A stretch of 64,000 nt of DNA, taken from the NCBI GenBank assembly GCA_964304625.1, contig OZ199838.1:1054001-1118000 (forward strand), given 5' to 3'. The notes below the pieces were generated by a model that was not told where the DNA came from, made no database searches, and was given only the letters and a program-made list of their open reading frames with translations. The stretch comes from Kudoa neothunni (Eukaryota; Cnidaria). Below are positions 60,586-64,000 of the stretch, piece by piece (position 1 is the stretch's first letter; the number at the start of each line of letters is the position of its first letter). The position numbers and the translations under genes were made by a program.

Positions 60586-62895
60586 CCAACTAATATTTAT
60601 TTTATCATTTTTATTTATTATTTATTAACCTTTCTGTTTGATTATTCGAATTTTTCTTCGTCTTTTTTTATAATTATTCATAAAATAATAAAATTTGATA
60701 ATTATAGTTGGTAACTAATAGATCGTACTTTAATTGAATTCGCGTGAGCACACAAACACAATTTAAATAATGGCGAATTAATCTGTCTATATCTATATCT
60801 ATCTTCGTTTTCTATCTATGTTTCTACTATATATATATATATATAAAGCTGAAGTGTCCGTGCGTGTGTCGGCAAGTAAGCATGCGAGTCAAAATTTTTT
60901 AAAAATTATAATTTTTCAAAAAATCTTTAATTCGTTTTCACATTATCAAATGTTCCCAGAAGTGTTTAGAAAATGGTTATTTCGTCGATTCAAAGTTTGT
61001 TTATTGGATTACTTGAGTTTAACAATAAGATTAACACCTGTTTATAACCTGTTGATGGTCGGTTGAAGTTTATTAAAATACACTTTAAGGCTAACTACAA
61101 TAACTGTATACGAATTTGGTGCGGCACCGACATGCAATCGGAACAAAGTCGTTTCCTACAATTTGTCCTACTAATTTATTTCTCATAAAAAATTTTCAAT
61201 ATTTCTTTACATCATAAAAAATTTATAATTATAGAAAAATAACAATTTTTAAAGTATTTATCAACAGCATTAAGGTTTCACGTGAATCCGAATATGTTCC
61301 ACGCAAGATTTATTTCCAGTTTAGGAGATAATTCCTTTTGGTGTAAAATTTATTAAGTTATTCTTTTAATGATAAAAAAAAGAGAAAAATTTTCAAAAAC
61401 GTAGTATATTAACAGGATAAATTGTAGGAAACAACATTTCCGGTTGTTTATGAGATACCGCCCGAAATTGGCACACAAAATTGTAGCTTAGTCCAATTCT
61501 GTGTAAAACCGCAGTAGAGACTTTATCGGTTGATATTTGCTAGATTAGTCTTAATTGGTCTTTTCCTAGACCACACGTCGATATTTTCTTACATTCAAGC
61601 TGAAATGATCTAAACCTTTACGCTTTTTATACTTTAGTAAAAGTTAAATTTTTATCATAAAAACGTATCTGGCTATTTAAATGACATTTGAAATGAAAAC
61701 GATTGATATTTACTTCTCTTATTTTTCCTTTTTTATCCAATATTTATTAGAGTTTACTTTTCAGCATAACATCAGGGTCATATTCAAAATATGCCATAAC
61801 AAAGTGCATGAGATCACATGATGTTATATTTATATGATTAATATTATTCTTCTGTCTGGACGATAATTTGGTTTATTTTATCACGTATCTAGGAACTTAA
61901 AAAATACGTTTCATATAGCCATTAATGATTAATCATATTTTTCACTAGCCCATTCTTTTTTCTTATGTAAAAATAACGTGAACAAATTTAACGGGAGCAT
62001 GTGATGATTAATTAAATTAAATAATCTGATTATTCGATTTAGATATTCTGATTAAGCATTTAAATAATAAAAATACGTCGCATAAATACACCAATGTATT
62101 AACATCATGAAACAGCATTTAATTTAAATTGTCGAAAAGAATTTTATGGAGACATCAGCTTCAGAATTCATAGTTAAACAAAACATTATGTTTTTACACG
62201 GGGACAATCTAATTTTGTATTAATCTGATTTGTGCGCTATCAAAGTGACTGTATTAAATTTGATCCGTATTCAAGTTGTGATATTTTATTGATTAAAAAG
62301 AACCTTTCCTCTCTATGGTTTATTTCCTATATTTTTTAATAAATTGTTACAAATTACTACAAAAAATTTGTTACGTAAAAACATTGGGCAAGGAACCTGA
62401 GCGTGAGCCAAAGTTTGGGCTAGTTGAATATATGTCTAAAGTTAATTAATTTTAAATAATCTTGGCTAAAACTAGCTAACAAAAGTTTAATCAAAGATCA
62501 AACATAATTAATATATGGGTTTAGGTCACATTTAATTTTTCTGGATTATTTAATAGCTACTAATAAATATTTTTAACTTAACACATTATTTTCTTTGTTT
62601 GAATAAGAATGTTTCTTTAACTTTTAAATGAAACTCCGAAGAACCTAGTTAAATAATCATTCATTATTCTAAATAAATTAATGTATATTTTTTATGCATA
62701 AAAATCTATATGGGAGAAACAAAAGTTCTAAAAATGAAAAATTATACAATGTACGCTTTAATTTCTAGAAGAGTTAATTTAACAAAACATCAATGAAACA
62801 ATATAGTATTGACCTTATTTGTCTATGGTTTAATTCTTTCAGTCTATGAATAATTCGATTTTAGAATCTGTGTATGGCTAATACAATTTAATATT
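60586..62895. other. 3' flank of gene 3 and intergenic DNA
   Basis: Contains dispersed repeat copy 2 (60830-61065), a segment shared with 54940-55130, and from about 62440 a stretch resembling the 5' flanks of surface genes 2 and 3. No gene seen. Confidence 0.45.
60830..61065 (+). repeat. Dispersed repeat, copy 2
   Basis: Matches 34390-34660 in order and orientation (aaagctgaagtgtc ... ggattacttgagttt ... ttgatggtcggtt). It follows a TA microsatellite. The open frame across it is chance. Confidence 0.6.
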
Positions 62896-64000
62896 TTAAC
62901 CTTCTAAAGACCAAAAAACACAGTAATGGGGGAGTGTACAGCTCCCATTTTTCACCTCTTTGCGCATATCCGACAATCCCAGTTTTAATTTAAATCAATT
63001 ATTCACTATTTAAACTTTTGACCGAACAGCAATTAACCCCATAATTCACTTCTAAGAATTTTGCTAACATTCATTTTCGGATTAAATCGGCACACGTGTG
63101 AGTGAATTCGCAAGGTAGTTTTGTTCTGTTTTCCATATGAATTTACCTTATTAGCGATGAATAAGCATTGTTTAACGTTGCTTTAAATTTAATATGAATG
63201 GTTGCAACGTCGTGGAAACTAATAATAACTGTTTATAATTGCACGAAATAATTAATGTTTATTAATTTCGTTTGCTACAGCTCTCTAACTTTCTGCTTTT
63301 GTATAATCATTTTTCATAAATTTTTTTAGTTTATATATTATTTTTAATATTCTATACCTGCAAGACAGCGAAAGAAGACACAATTTGAAATAAGAACACA
63401 GGATTAACAAATATATTACATGCATTATTATTTTTCTTTCAAAAACATATTAACTAAGAATTAATTCACATAAACTTTTAATATTGAATATGAAAACCGT
63501 AAATTTGCAGTTTTATACGGGGTTTAAAATTTTTTATAAAGTCGTTATGAATTTATAAATTGATTCCATAGGAACTCTCTGTAAGCTTTTATTCGATGGT
63601 ATTTTTTACCAAGATATTTTTTGTAAATAAGTCATATATGGTAGAAAAAGCATGTTTTTATTTTTATCATTTTAATTCTATCGACAAATTAAGTTTTGTG
63701 ATTTCATTTATAGTTTTCAGTTTTCTACATTAAAAATATTACTTAAGATAATTTAAAGTTTGTATTTCAGGTATTATAACATTCTTATGAGATTAAAAAG
63801 TTAATATTACGATAATCGATGATTCCGTTTAAAAATAATTCAAGAATATAAAGGATAATACAAAACTCTTAATTTAAATATTATAGTTATTTTCAATTTA
63901 GCAGTGCGCATAGAATAAAAACATAAATTTAAAGAACCAAAAAATGGAATTATTATTCAATTAATTCTAAGAGATAGGGTAGAGTGTGTTTATTGAATTT
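62896..64000. other. Possible left end of another piggyBac-like element, and window edge
   Basis: TTAACCTTCTAAAGACC starts at 62896 and a palindrome, tgggggagtgtacagctccca, lies at 62926-62946, the same plan as the ends at 1613 and 53647. No opposite end or transposase is found before the window ends. The remainder is AT-rich with no gene seen. Confidence 0.4.

Noticed and set aside
60818-61066. 82-codon plus-strand open frame
   Set aside because: It lies across a dispersed repeat whose other copy (34390-34660) is not open in this frame.
1-64000. CRISPR arrays, tRNA or rRNA genes, bacterial operons
   Set aside because: None seen. The gene structure is eukaryotic, with spliceosomal introns throughout.

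Overview
This is a eukaryotic, very AT-rich window with nuclear-type genes split by tiny GT-AG introns (mostly 39-65 bp) and a heavy load of decayed DNA transposons. The mix (a SKI2 helicase and a NOP2 rRNA methyltransferase of ordinary animal type, Kunitz domains, piggyBac, MULE, pogo, Tc1/IS630 and hAT elements, a tRNA-derived SINE) suggests a small-bodied or parasitic animal. A myxozoan-like cnidarian is one possibility, but that is inference and nothing in the window proves it.

Layout. 1-14760: a tandem segmental duplication (unit A 1 to about 9120, unit B 9995 to about 14760). Each unit has an old piggyBac remnant and a five-exon gene (minus strand) for a secreted multi-Kunitz protein. 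Unit A alone carries a later 4.1-kb piggyBac at a TTAA site, with a small LTR-retroelement fossil nested in its transposase; unit B keeps the empty site. 15760-20397 (minus): a complete 18-exon SKI2-type RNA helicase. 20511-20987 (minus): a 4-exon, 107-residue gene that looks like mitochondrial ribosomal protein bL33. 23405-25298 (minus): a 615-residue coiled-coil-like type I membrane protein of unknown family. 26251-29503: a MULE with 103-bp terminal inverted repeats, next to a decayed piggyBac-like transposase (29598-30853). 31987-34180 (plus): NOP2/NSUN1. 36650-39639, 49975-52899 and 57659-60585 (plus): three paralogous type I surface proteins made of cysteine-containing beta-sandwich modules, each on a symmetric phase-1 exon, with juxtamembrane microexons; the middle copy is broken. 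Between copies 1 and 2 (40.6-49.1 kb) lies a transposon graveyard: SINE, pogo-like fragment, an element with about 275-bp inverted repeats, Tc1-like fragments and an IS630/Tc1 transposase. Between copies 2 and 3 are a piggyBac-type MITE and a hAT-type MITE.

How it fits together. The housekeeping genes (SKI2 for cytoplasmic 3'-5' mRNA decay, NOP2 for 28S rRNA m5C, bL33m for mitochondrial translation) are single and intact. The expanded genes are all secreted or surface proteins: two Kunitz paralogues, three modular receptor-like paralogues and one coiled-coil membrane protein. Three of them share a short signal-peptide exon followed by a phase-1 intron. This modular surface/secreted repertoire, duplicated with its flanks and apparently homogenised in patches, is the most novel content here.
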